DNA of 64,000 nucleotides from Amoebophrya sp. A120. Taxonomy: Eukaryota > Sar > Dinophyceae > Syndiniales > Amoebophryaceae. The notes under the pieces were generated by a model. It was not told the DNA's origin, made no database searches, and saw nothing but the letters and a program-made list of their open reading frames with translations. The translations under genes were made by a program, and so were the position numbers. The stretch covers positions 15,500,142 to 15,564,141 of the forward strand of contig CAJINV010000001.1 in NCBI GenBank assembly GCA_905178155.1. The letters are read 5' to 3'. Of this stretch, positions 20,216-31,669 are shown piece by piece; positions within the stretch are counted from its first letter, which is position 1; each line of letters starts with the position of its first letter.

Positions 20216-21994
20216 ATGAGTGGTGGACCGGTCGCAGTGCTTGAGAAAGCATGTGGTCTCCCGGGACCACAGCAAGCACGGTCGTATCGGAGCCGGTCGC
20301 GGGAACGGGGCGACGTCCAGGCTGCTCCCTCAGGGACTTCTGCCAAGAGACCTGCCATAAACGAAAATGATGAAGAAAATGGTGACGGACCAACACCGAA
20401 AATTGCGCGGCTCATAGTACCTTTGCCTCCCCGGTCGAACCAGACTCCCCACGTTGGCTCGTCGTCGGCCGCCTCAAGTAGTGCGAACAACAACCACAAG
20501 CGGCAGGAGGATCATTCCTCGGGGGTTGTGCCAACAACTACCGTGCCTCTTCCAGTGTTGGTACACCCGACCATATCCAGCTCCTCCAGCTCATCGGCAA
20601 CTACTGCTCAATACGCCAACGACAACAATGCTGGGCGCCAGGATATCAATTTTACATCTCAAAACAAAAATTGGCCTGGAACTACTGCGGGATCATATAA
20701 TCAGGGCAATAACTTTAACAACACCGCCAATTATGGGAATGGCAATAATAAGAAGGGATGGGTAGCGGACTGGCTCGAATACAGCAAGTTTGGCGACCCC
20801 GTGATAGACAAGTTCATACCCTTGAAGACCCCTTGCGACCCGCAGTTTGATAGCTGTATTCCCCAAGTCGAGCGTTTCTACTGCGCGGATTTCCTCGAGA
20901 TGCAGCGGCAACGAGGGCATGAGTTGTCGCTCATCGTAAACCTGGCGTTCACAAAGAAGTATTTACAACTTTTTGCGCTTTCTACTCTAGTACTTACTCG
21001 CGTAGTTTCTGTTGTGGATTGTTTGGTCTCTTCTTGGACAGCGCCACTGGGCCGTTTTTAGCGGATAGTCTCTTACCACGGAACAAAAATAGAAACAAAT
21101 ACTAGGACGTGCGGTTTGCATTAAGTATTCATCTCTAGTTCCACTACTCTCCACATCAGGTACTACTATTGGGACGCGGCCAAGATGGCGGACCTGGGTT
21201 TCGGCGACACCGAGTGGTGGCACTGCCCGATCGAAGGGCGCAAAGTCCCCCCAATCCGCGTCGTGAGCCAGGTGCTCGAGAAGTTGCATCGGTATGTGAC
21301 ACAATACCCCGACAAGAAGATCGCGATCCACTGCACGCATGGCGTGAACCGGACGGCGTTCTTCGTGATCGCGTACCTCCTCCGGTACGGGCACTTCGAG
21401 ACCATCGAGGAGGCGCAGCAACATTTCGAGACGCAGCGAGGCGAAAAGATGAAGCGCGACTATCTGCTGGACGGCTTGCATGAAATGCGGAGCCAAATAC
21501 TACCCAGAAGAGGCAGCAGCAGCGCCGACCACGACCACAAGGGGCGCGGACTAGCAGCTGCCCCCTTGGTGATGTCTAATACTAATACAGGGACGAACGA
21601 GCGCGGCAGGTGGCCTGAGAAGCGCGAGCACGAACGCCGCAGGGGTGGTAGCAATCACGCCGGAAATCATAATCATTTTCATGCCCGGAACAATTTATAC
21701 ACAGACGAGCGGGACCGAGAGAGAGACCACCGCAGGCACAACTACGGTGGTCGGAATGAAATGTCGGGCTCCAATGTTTACAACAATCCGAGCCAGCACC
21801 ACAGAGCTGCTTCGAGCTACGCCGGAAGTAGGTGGCGCGGGGCTTCCAGAAGTAACGGCTACAACAATGTTGCTGGTGTTGAGCAGCAGAACTATCAGCA
21901 TGGCTCTTCCAACTACAACAGGAACTACAACAATCATGGCGCCGATAATTCCAGCGCCTCGTCCCTTATGCGCATGGATCGTTATCGCCGATAG
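20216..21994 (+). CDS. cysteine-type mRNA 5'-triphosphatase (DUSP11/capping-enzyme type)
   Basis: Two exons, 20216-20958 and 21160-21994, joined across a 201-bp GT-AG intron in frame; 525 residues. The catalytic domain spans about residues 195-335. It opens with GWVADWLEYSKFGDPVIDKFIPLKTP, which fits the capping-enzyme 'G-x-x-IxxxFIPxKTP' start. It continues with SLIVNLAFTKKYYYWD (compare 'DLTNTxRYY') and ends with the cysteine phosphatase loop HCTHGVNRTAFF (Cys306, Arg312). The HCTHGxNRT signature is specific to RNA 5'-triphosphatases of the metazoan/plant capping enzyme and PIR1/DUSP11 group, which remove the gamma phosphate of nascent RNA. No guanylyltransferase domain follows. The flanks are low-complexity: an Arg/Ser- and Asn-rich N-terminus and an Arg/Asn/Tyr-rich C-terminus suggest RNA association. 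Apicomplexan relatives use an unrelated metal-dependent enzyme. Confidence 0.85.
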
Positions 21995-23791
21995 GTGTGT
22001 ACTGAGACAACAATTGCGCACGAAAACTGCGGAGCTGCATCATATGCCTTACTGATATCATAGTATTCTGAGGTTTATCTTTATTTTTATCAAAACGGTC
22101 GTTTGTGTCTGTGTCTGTCACAGTTACTGTTTCCGTTTCGTACGCATTAGCGCTGCACGCCCGCGCCCCGGCTGATGCACATGGAAATCATGCGTCATCA
22201 AGAAGACATTTGGTTTTGGGCAGCAATGATCAAGTGCAGTAGACCAACATCTCGCGGGACGTCAGAATCATGAAGTAAAGGACAGAATGTGATAAAAGTA
22301 TGTGCATATGTTGAAGATTCTGCTTCAACGACTGAGAGCGACGCATTTAGACCTCCTTTTCCCTGCTATAGTCATGCGAGTTTAATGCAAAATAAAATCG
22401 CTTTTCTCCCCTTTATTTATCCGCTGTGTGACTTTCGTTCGTCATCGTCATCGAACTGCTTCGCCACCAGCTCTACTAGGTGACAGTCTTGTAAAATGCC
22501 CTCGCTTTTGCAACAGCATTCCTTTGCGAGTTTCTCTGACCCACCCCACCCCAGGACTTGCAACATTGCGCACGCCTTGTTCGTGCAAAAGCGAACCCCA
22601 CGACACGAAGTTCCATTATCGCGAATCAAGGCAAGAAGAAAATCCTAGCACGCGGCTCTGCGTAGAAAGCCATAAGTGGCCGGTTTCTATTGAAACGATT
22701 TGTCTCAGTAGCGTGAATTCGTTCGACTCCGCCCCATCATGTGTTCGAGGCTTATTTTGTGAACTTACTCAGGATGAAGATCGTCTGTCCATCTGGAAAA
22801 ATCTAGTTGAAAAGATTTATGTATATGTTGTGCGACAACCTCTACGCTACCTACAATCAACCATGCGTAGCTCATTCGTGCCTCTTCAGCACGACCACGA
22901 TCCCCATACATACGTTTTTTAGCAGAGGGAGTCGAAATTTTGATTTTCGTTCAACCACTTCAAAATGAACACATCGAATGACTCACTTCGTCCGATTTGA
23001 CATTTTGAATTGACGCTCAGGTTCGACAAATATGGAGCTACGTATTTCGTACACCATCACCAACATAAAAAAAAATTCGCAGCTCGTGCATGCTAAAGCT
23101 GCGGGTGTAGCTTTTGCTTTTGGTCCTCCTCGTGGTGCATGTATCTATAATCATGATCTAGGCGATCATTATTTCGCTCTCCCTGAACAGTGACTCCCAT
23201 TTCTCGAAGGTTGAGCACCCTATCTTTGTCCCCCGTTACTTTAACTTTCGTAAGATCTCTGAATAAAATATATCAATATCTCGTTTGCCTTTGCCTTTGC
23301 CACCTCTGAGGTGAGTAGCTAGAAGTCACAGTTCGTTTTTTATTTTCGTCTACAAAGCCCTAGCCCACCTGCTTATGCTTCTGACGTTGCACTCTTCCCA
23401 AGCTTGATTCTCACACAGATACTCAGTTCGATTTCTGGTTCTGTTGCCTGCGATACGCAAACACATGCACTTCTATTGTTGAAAAGATGAGCTGCTACAT
23501 GTTGAAGTTTCTTTGCGGTTTGGAATGAGTGGCTCCGGTCAAAATCGATAATTGACCAAGAAACTGACTTTTTGTTGCGATTAGATTGCGACGACAACGA
23601 CGCAGCTGGCGTGCTACAACGAACTACAACGGAGAAGATCCTTCATTACGGCCCGGTGGAAACGTCAATAACGCGACCTCAGAGACGCGAGCCTCGCTGA
23701 AGTCTCATCAGTGCAGCTATCAAGCACATCATTTACTGTGCGAACGGTTTGAATTCCATCTTCTTTCCGTTCCCGAACGACGATCGGATCG
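21995..23791. other. intergenic, nothing recognised
   Basis: About 1.8 kb. A 164-codon plus-strand frame (22428-22922) has atypical composition and no motif, so it is not called. No repeat or RNA gene seen. Confidence 0.55.
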
Positions 23792-25644
23792 ATGAGGGTG
23801 CTTTCGCTACTTTTTTTCCTGCGCCTCTGCGCTGTAGTGAGCTCGGCTCTGGCGACTGACCTTTCCAATCCGGTGATGGAGATCCAGAGCGGCAACTTTG
23901 ACTCGCACATGAAGAGCGGGTATCGCTACTTTATCAAATTTTTCGCCCCCTGGTGCACCTACTGCAAAAGACTAAAATCCACCTGGGAGACTCTGGCGAC
24001 CACGGTGGGCGGGAACGACGCCTTGGAAACCAGGATTGCAGAAGTCGACTGCACAAAGTACGCCGACATATGTACGAAAGTGGGTGTCAAGGTAAGTACT
24101 TGTTGACCTAAGTACATCAGAGTGTTTATTGTCGTGTTTTTGTTCTGCCGAATACGCTTGTACTAGCGGAAACATGAAAATCAAAGTCAGTAAAAATTGC
24201 AGATGCAAATACAAGTCCCGCCGGGGTAGTTACTTTGAGTAGAGCGGGGTCACAAATTCAATCCTTAGGTCCGCACCGGACTTACGGACCACCCGGCCGG
24301 GTGGTCCTTAGGTCCGGTGCCCCAAAAGTTACTTTACGTAACTCGATCAGCTGCAGCAGCTGTGTCCCACTCTGACGGCAGAATTTTAATTTTTAGACGA
24401 TGCTCTGCATGTTATTCATTTTCTGCATGAAGGGGCGGCTCTATGCCATAGGCTGTTCTGACGCAGCGCAGGAAGTTTCTTTATATGCACTAGGAAGGAG
24501 CTCCTATTTGATTTTGATTTTTGAAGCTATTTCGAAGGCTTCGCTTTTGATTTTGCGTTGCAGTTTATGCATTTACAGGGGTGGGGCCGCCTCTTCGTTC
24601 GCGACACGGTGATGACGATGACGACCTCGACATGTTGGTTGGTGCGGTTTTTGCAAGCGGTTTTTGCAAGCGGTTCGGATGTTGCGACTTTGCAACTTTG
24701 CGTTGCGACTTGCCCAGACTCGCAACCCGGCGCGCAGGCGGCAGTTGCGAAGCATCCCACCGAGTTACGTAAAGTAACTTTTGGGGCACCGGACCTAAGG
24801 ACCACCCGGCCGGGTGGTCCGTAAGTCCGGTGCGGACCTAAGGATTGAATTTGTGACCCCGCTCGCTATTTCTACCTTGATTTCTTCGCTTTACAACTTT
24901 TCCAAAACACTTTACCAGGGGTATCCTACATTGATGTACGCCGATGGAAAATCCAGTGAATTGTACAAGTATTCGGGAGGGATGACGCTGGAAACGTTTA
25001 CGGAAATGATCGAGCAGCAGTTGGAATCAAATTCCGTCACATCCGGCGACAACTTTACCCTGACGAAGCAAGGCAGCAGCAGCGCGCAGCCTCGGGGTCG
25101 GTCCTCCTCGAAGGCAAAAACTACAACAAGCTCATCCTCCTCGAGTGGCAGGTCAGATCGGGACAGTGGCACTGCTGGAAAAAATGCAGCCGCTGGTGGC
25201 CGAAAAACGAAAAGCAACGACGATCCGATATCACTGGACGACCTGGCGGAGGCAGTCGGCATCTTTGGTGAGAGCTTCATTGGCTTCATCACGGACGTGG
25301 AAAGTCTGTGGATGAACCGCGTCGTTGTGCCCATCCGGGAGAGCGAAATGATGTAAGCTTGTACTCGACTTGTATTTTCGTTGTTGGAACTACGTAGCAG
25401 TCGGGAATATGCAATTTTGGTGTACAACTGGACCACAAACAGTGAAACACAAACCATAATTAACACCTACGGCGCACCACACTGTAATTGATAAAACAGC
25501 AGGAACTTCATCGCGGGAAACATCGAGCTCGACGACGAGGCCCATTGGAAGATGATCCAGAAGCTCTACCTCGGCGGGTTCGTCACCATTGCTGTGGTAC
25601 TGGGGAGCTTGTTCTATTTCCTACCGAAGTGCTTTGCTGTGTGA
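23792..25644 (+). CDS. transmembrane thioredoxin / PDI-like (TMX type)
   Basis: Three exons, 23792-24091, 24919-25352 and 25503-25644, all GT-AG and in frame; 291 residues. An N-terminal signal peptide (about residues 1-21) precedes a thioredoxin domain: FIKFFAPWCTYCKRL carries the redox pair Cys55-x-x-Cys58, followed by EVDCTKYADICTKVGVKGYPTLMYADG, with the cis-Pro in GYPTL reconstituted across intron 1. A Ser/Lys-rich linker leads to a C-terminal transmembrane helix in LYLGGFVTIAVVLGSLFYF with a short tail. The topology matches ER TMX proteins: lumenal thioredoxin domain, single anchor. CTYC replaces the usual CGHC. Intron 1 (827 bp) houses an inverted-repeat element at 24242-24864. The fold is certain; oxidase, reductase or isomerase activity is not. 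Confidence 0.88.
24242..24864. mobile_element. MITE-like element with 104-bp terminal inverted repeats
   Basis: The left end (24242-24345) and right end (24761-24864) are reverse complements over 104 bp with no mismatch found. Each arm contains a 22-bp palindrome centred on CCCGGCCGGG inside a nearly perfect 48-bp palindrome (arms starting GCACCGGAC). The 415-bp centre has no transposase frame. No clear target-site duplication is visible. It sits inside a normal GT-AG intron, unlike the introners. Confidence 0.9.
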
Positions 25645-26668
25645 TCATCCGACGGGACGAACGAAAAAACAACGATAATCAGCGGACCTGTCGACCTCAC
25701 TCGGTAGTACGTCCTCCTTTCCAAAGTCACACTTTGAGTCTGCTTACTCAGAAGCGCTACCGTAAAAAGTGCTGCAGTCCCCCCCCAGATGATGTTGACC
25801 TCACAAGAACCACCTCAAGCTCCTCCTTGTAGTAAATGGCCCCCGACCACCAGCACCAGCATGTTGTCTGCTTGCAACACGCAAAAGTAAAAGCATAAAG
25901 TTAAAGCTAGTAAATCGGCTTCGGCTGCATGTAGCGCATACGAAAACGACACTATGCAAGAACCTGGCGTTCGTTTGATCTCTCCTTCCGCTGCGGTCTT
26001 TTTGTGTTCGAGTTGAGAATTATTGGAATCAATTTATGGAAATGTGACGAGGAGACCGTGCATCTTCAAAGGGTTTCGACGAGAGCAGGAAAAATGGAGT
26101 TACTTTTTGCTTCTCATGCTCCGTTATTTGTCAAGTTCTCTTCGGCCTATTGACCAGGTCACCAATCTGGAAGATTTCATTCCCGCTGGTATTGCAGATC
26201 CTTCTACAAGGACGGATCTGGTTCTGTTGACTTTTTCTCGCTGTCAATACGGTAATCTGAGATCTAACATCAATCGATTCATCATTTGTTGCTGGACAAA
26301 AATTAAGTAGGTCTGTGTATTATCTTGTATGTTTGTAGGTACAGGTAGAGGTAGTTGTGAAGAGGAACTCCGTAATATTCCTCGATCGGTTCCTTCGGCC
26401 TTGTCGTGCTATATTCGAGGGTGTCCAAAATCGTTTGTCTTTGTTTCGCGAAAGAATCTGCCTCAGTCTTCAACATTCTTGAACAAGCGCCAAAAATGAG
26501 TTGGGGGGCGCAGCAGCGAGCCATCTGGCGGCATTGTTAAAAGGCATCGCTCCTCTCCTGTTGGTGTTGCTCGTCGCTCGATAACGAGTAGGACTACACG
26601 AACCGCAACCGGAATCGTCTTCGTGCTGCGACGTTTTTCGGGTCGTCAGCCGCCGTTGGAAACGAAAG
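25645..26668. other. intergenic, nothing recognised
   Basis: About 1 kb. A plus-strand frame at 26023-26310 lacks supporting features. No repeat seen. Confidence 0.5.
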
Positions 26669-28081
26669 ATGGTGATCCCCATGCCAGCAGGAATGGGCGC
26701 CGCCATGAGCGGCGATCCACCCGAACAGGTGCAGGGTCACCTGCAGAAGATAAAGTACTGCTACTGTGTAAACGACTGTTCGAGCGCTTTGTACTTTACA
26801 CTTATATTTCTTCAATGTGAAAAAGAAAATTGCTTATTGCTTCGGCTTCCGTATCCGTGCTACTGTTGAACTTGAATGGTGTGCGTGGTGCATAAATTTC
26901 AATCCGATTCTATGCTTAATGTTCAGCAACATGACATGAAACAGGTGGACCGTCGTTGCCGTCTTCCTTGGCAGCATAGGCAAGTTGGTACAGGGTGGCC
27001 TTCCATTCAACGAAATATTTTATGTCATAAGTGGCATATTTCTGATGAAAGATGACAAAATAACGGGACGGGCCTACACCTGCCTCCTCTCAACGCCGCT
27101 CGGAGCCTGCGCAGGTTTGCTTTTTGATTTTAGGCTGCATGATTGTTTTCTGGGCACTAGCGTGCTTATTTGAGGCACATAGGCATGCAAAAAGAAGTAG
27201 ATAAGAAGTTCTGCTACTTCTCCTGCTACTATTCACAGGATGAATTGAACTACCATAAAGGAAATCGAAATTTTCAAAAAGAAAAAGTGATGGCATCACA
27301 CGAGGATACGTCATTACTTAAATTGAAATCGTACCCAGGTCCTTCAGGCGGCGGCTTGACATATGGGGTTCTCAAACGTTACATTCTCAACTGTTACATG
27401 AATTTGTCATGCTGGCCTACCATCAAGATTCACACGAGAAAGCTGCTTCGCATGACAAATTTGCGAAGGGCTAAACAGAGCCTAAATCTGTGCAGAACTT
27501 GTAATGCTAGAGGTGCAACCTCGCCCCTTTCACTTTTGCAATTCTTGCATCACAGATTCATGTAACAGTTGAGAATGTAACAGTTGAGAACGCCATATGA
27601 CATGTCTTACCCCTGTGATGTTTCTAGGTGGGATAAATGTCCTCTTCGGCCTTTTCAGTCCCTACCTCCTGGAGCCATTCAATCTCATATGTATTGCCTG
27701 TTTTTGTTGCTCATTTCTTTTTCTGCACATAGAGAATCTTCTTCATGTACGGCTTAAGAACTTTGTATTTGGTGCTTCCTCTTGTTGCTTCGGTCGTCGC
27801 GAATGCTTGAGAGCACCGAAACAGAAACCGAACCGCAAACACCAGGTATGCTGTCCCAGGGAGTCGGGTGTTTTTTCGCCTACAAAACCTGGTCGTACCT
27901 GCGAGGCGAAGCAGGTCCAACGGGCGCGTTGCCCGGCGGCCTCCAAGGACACACGACCTACAACCCACCAGGACCAGCGACGCTCAGCACCACCGGGGGA
28001 GCGAGGGACGGCGCTCCGACCACCCCACAAACCGGGTTTGTCGCTTTCCAGGGGGAGGGAAACAAACTCGGCGGTCAGTGA
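26669..28081 (+). CDS. multispanning membrane protein with C-terminal SHP-type p97-binding box
   Basis: Tentative five-exon model: 26669-26754, 26945-27114, 27339 (or 27348)-27361, 27603-27690, 27846-28081. Introns are GT-AG except introner 12 (27362-27597). The second exon codes WTVVAVFLGSIGKLVQGG and ends in an Ala/Gly-rich hydrophobic stretch. The fourth codes LTCLTPVMFLGGINVLFGLF. The last begins MLSQGVGCFFAYKTWSYLRG, so three to four membrane helices are likely. The soluble tail is Gly/Pro/Thr-rich and ends FVAFQGEGNKLGGQ, which fits F-x-G-x-G-x-x-L, the SHP box used by Derlins, UFD1 and p47 to bind the AAA ATPase p97/Cdc48. An ER or membrane-extraction role is inferred from that motif. 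The transmembrane family itself is not recognised and the first exon is the least certain. Confidence 0.6.
27362..27597. mobile_element. introner 12, family B
   Basis: 236 bp with perfect duplication TGACA. Inverted repeats of about 38 bp start TATGGGGTTCTCAA. Homologous along its length to introner 4 at 10309-10543. Excision joins TTGACA to TGTCTTACC, giving L-T-C-L-T-P in frame. Confidence 0.92.
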
Positions 28082-29242
28082 TGAATGGAACTGGTGAAAG
28101 GATCCACTTTATCTGAGAAGTTGAAGTCAAGCCGAACCCAAAAGAAGCGCTTCTTTAACTGGTTCCCGTTCCCCGCTGCTTATCTCGCACATAATACAAC
28201 CATGTTGCACATGCATTAGCCATCACACCTACAACCGTCGTGGTTGTCTAGTATTTTCCTGCATCTTCTGACGCAGGTCGGCGCGGAAAGGTTGTTTGAG
28301 GAGCTGTCCTTTAGCACCACCTGGCGAACCGCTCTAGCACCCGTGTTCGTGTTTTCACTCTCCAATGCGTCGCCATAGGCACTCGCACTAAGCCTACCGT
28401 CGTGGAACGCGTGTCTGGTATTCTTCGATGAAGATTTTTAACACTGCTCGTTAGAGTCAGAATGTCTTGTTTTGTTGCTGTAGACCACTCGTCACGAGGA
28501 ACTTGACAGCGCAATGCAAAGTTGGAATTTTTTTATGGACAAAATTATGAATTGACATTCAAATCAAAATCAAGTACTACCATACAAGAAAGTCTCACTG
28601 GCACAACATACATGGAGCCACTTGATGTACTTGCACAACCTCAAGCTCAACCAAAATCGTATTTCTGATTCTGTACTACATTCGATTGATGTAAGAAAAC
28701 TAACAGTGGCAATTTACCTCCTGGCCTGCTGTTTGTACGATGCATGGGTTCTTGTCGCGCTTGCGTTCGTGATTAGTTTTCATCTACTTAACTGGTGAGA
28801 CATACGCACAAGAAAACATGAGCCGATTGCTTTGACTACGTTGATTGTCTTCTTCCTTTCGTGCTGCAGCAGCTGCTAGCCTGCAAAGGGGGCGGCGAAT
28901 TAATCGTGAGCCGAAGACGAAGGGGATATTACCTCCGCTCCATTTGCCCTTCTTCGACGGCGATTTCAACGATGAGAGGCCGGAAGCTGCATCGCATGAC
29001 AGAAAAGGCGACAGGAAGTAGAACTGCGAGGCCTCAGATAGCGCCGTGACAGTAGACATTTATTCCGATAGCTGCTGCCGCTAGTGCCGAAAAGAGACGC
29101 CGGTGCCTGGTCCTACTTTCTGCACTGTCTATTTCATCCAAAACTGGCCGCCGGGGAGGAGGAGAACAAGAACAGAGAATAAGCTAGCTGTACTCTTTAT
29201 TATACTCGCGGCGACGGGCACCAGGAGCACGAAAACAGTATC
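28082..29242. other. intergenic, possible unplaced exon
   Basis: About 1.2 kb. Near 28870-29020 a plus-strand frame containing LPPLHLPFFDGDFNDE reads like coding sequence and follows an AG, but no partner exon could be placed. The rest shows nothing. Confidence 0.4.
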
Positions 29243-30915
29243 ATGGCGGGCGTTATCGCCAACCAGCCCGTCGTGCTGGACAATGGGTCCGGCGTGATGA
29301 AGGCCGGGGTGGCGGGGGACGAGCAGCCGAAGTGCGTTTTTTCCAACTACGTCGGCAGGCCAAAACACGAGCGCGTGATGGCCGGCGCGGCTGAGGGAGA
29401 GGTTTTTATCGGGGAGTCGGCGGAGCACTTGCGTGGGCTATTGACCTGTAATTATCCCGTCGAGCACGGGATCGTCAACGATTGGCTGGAAATGGAGCAG
29501 ATATGGCATCACGTGTATAACGAGATGAAAATTGCGTCCGAGGAGCACCCGGTCCTGCTTACCGAAGCGCCCCTGAACCCCCACAAGAATCGCGAAAAAG
29601 CGGCCGAGATCTTTTTCGAGTCCTTCAACTCCCCCGCACTGTTCGTGAGTGCTCAGGCCATTCTGTCGCTCTACGCCAGCGGGCGGACCACGGGCGTGGT
29701 GCTTGATTCGGGGGATGGGGTCACGCACGTGGTCCCCGTCTACGAAGGCTTTGCGCTCGGGCACGCCATTCAGCGGATGGACGTTGCCGGTCGAGATGTC
29801 ACCAACAACCTGATGCTGCAGCTTCGGAGGCACGGACACATATTTCACACCTCCGCGGAACGAGAAATCGTATTGGAAATGAGTTCATTCCATGAGGACA
29901 GCAATTCAGCTTTGACATGATTTGCTTGCACACACTGGAAGTACTGGAAAAGGTGGATTAAGAACTTCGCCTAATAGAGTTGTTTTGTTCATTGATTATG
30001 ATTGACGTTGATCCTACTACATCATCAACTCTGCTAATCTCACGGCAGGTGCGCGAGATGAAGGAACGAATATGTTACGTGGCTTTCAATCCGGCCAAGG
30101 AAGAGACTTCCCCGGAGAATCAACCGACGAATTACAAGCTCCCGGATGGTCAGACGATCAACCTGGCTGCGGAACGATTCCGCGCCCCGGAGCTGCTGTT
30201 CCAGCCAAATTTGATCGGGTTGGAGTACCCAGGCGTTCACGAGCAGCTGTTCACGGCGATAAGTACTGCGATCGACAACATAATTTTCTCTCCTGCTTCT
30301 CGAAACAAAAAGTCTGTTTATCCATCTCTTATGACTGCAACTTAACACGTACACGGTGCCGGGATTCGTCTCTTTTTGATGCTTGCATCTTATTCGACTG
30401 TCTGAGACACAAACAACATCCATCCTGCAACATCAGGTCGCGCGGATCTAGATTTGAGGAAAACGCTGTACTCGCAAATCGTGCTTTCCGGTGGCAGTAC
30501 CATGTTTGCAGGGTACGGGGACCGGCTTCTCAACGAAATGCGCAAGCTCGTGCCGAAAGACTGTATTAGTGACCTCTTGATGAGTATGGTTCTGCTACTT
30601 GTTACTACGAAAATGATTGCTTTTGTTCTCGGCAGGTGGACATGTAACTTTTCAAAAGAGTTGGTGTTGGCGTTCTGCCTTTTGGTTTTGGTGCAGGATC
30701 CGAGCACATCGGGGAGCAAAGTTAAAAAGAAAGCCCTACACTACATCAACGTATTTTCAGGTAAAATCAGAATATCGGCCCCGCCAAACCGGCAGATGTC
30801 TACGTGGACAGGAGGCAGTATTCTGGCAAGTCTAGCGACGTTTAAAAGCATGTGGGTCAGTCGCGAGGAATACGATGAAGAGGGACCTGGCATTATGCAA
30901 AGAAAAACTTTCTAA
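29243..30915 (+). CDS. ARP1: actin-related protein 1 (centractin)
   Basis: Four exons, 29243-29869, 30049-30262, 30437-30562 and 30761-30915, all GT-AG, giving 373 residues (animal Arp1 is about 376). The N-terminus [17 protein letters not shown] is followed by [14 protein letters not shown] and VEHGIVNDW. The phosphate-binding segment reads [18 protein letters not shown], and the C-terminal part has [36 protein letters not shown] and ends RKTF. ANQPVV and the YVGRPKH..MAGA context are Arp1-specific rather than conventional actin. Arp1 forms the short filament of dynactin, the dynein adaptor used in vesicle transport. Intron 3 contains an open stretch (about 30690-30760) that could be retained as an insert; the family alignment (K-D-x-K-I-R-I-S-A-P) favours removing it. 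Confidence 0.93.
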
Positions 30916-31669
30916 ATTTGCAAGCGTTTTTTCAGCTTCGCGCTCTTTTGGATGTGATTGTGCTGAAGGAATGAGACGGCGAAACACCAACGCGAAAAAA
31001 TTCGAAGAAAAAAAAACAAAAGTAATATACAGAGACACACTGGCACTGGGTCTGGCAGCTGTGTCATCTCATACAGTCGCCGCCCTACAACCGCACACAG
31101 TGCAGCTTGGCACATGCGCAGAGACCGCCTGATTCCCACTTTCCCCTCAACTTGCATGTTGTCAGAAGAAAAAAAAACAAGGAAATGCATCTTCAGCATC
31201 ATCTTTGCACTTACTACAGTTGGAATTGAACTCTGAATGTCGAAGATCTATTTAGCAGATCCTGGATCAACATGATCAGAGTTGTAAAAGTTACAGTTAC
31301 TTCCCCTACCTTTTTGCAGATCCGTTTTCGCGGTCACACAGTTGCAAAAATAATCAAGAGAACCGATCTCATACCATGCGTTCTATTTCTGAAAGAACGC
31401 GCTTGGTTCCTTTTTCGTGTCCTCACATTTCTTTATTCATCGAAACTCGCTCAACATACGTGCAGTCTCATCCATACAGTCTCACACAGCGAAACGGAAA
31501 CGAAGAACAAGAAGGAAAAATAGTTTTTTATCAAAATTTGTGTCACTCCAAGAGAAGAAGCGCTCACTGGATTTATCGACCCTACATTTTCTAGACTATC
31601 AGCTTCACCGCCACCTTCTACTGAAGTATTCCTGGGTAATTACTTAAGTTAGTAACTACCCAATCAACC
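30916..31669. other. intergenic, nothing recognised
   Basis: About 750 bp, AT-rich, with short meaningless frames only. Confidence 0.6.

Noticed and set aside
28784-29059. 91-codon minus-strand frame
   Set aside because: The plus strand of the same stretch looks more coding-like; neither can be tied to a gene.
30690-30760. Possible extra exon in Arp1 intron 3
   Set aside because: Would insert residues into the conserved K-D-x-K-I-R segment present in all Arp1 proteins as I know them.
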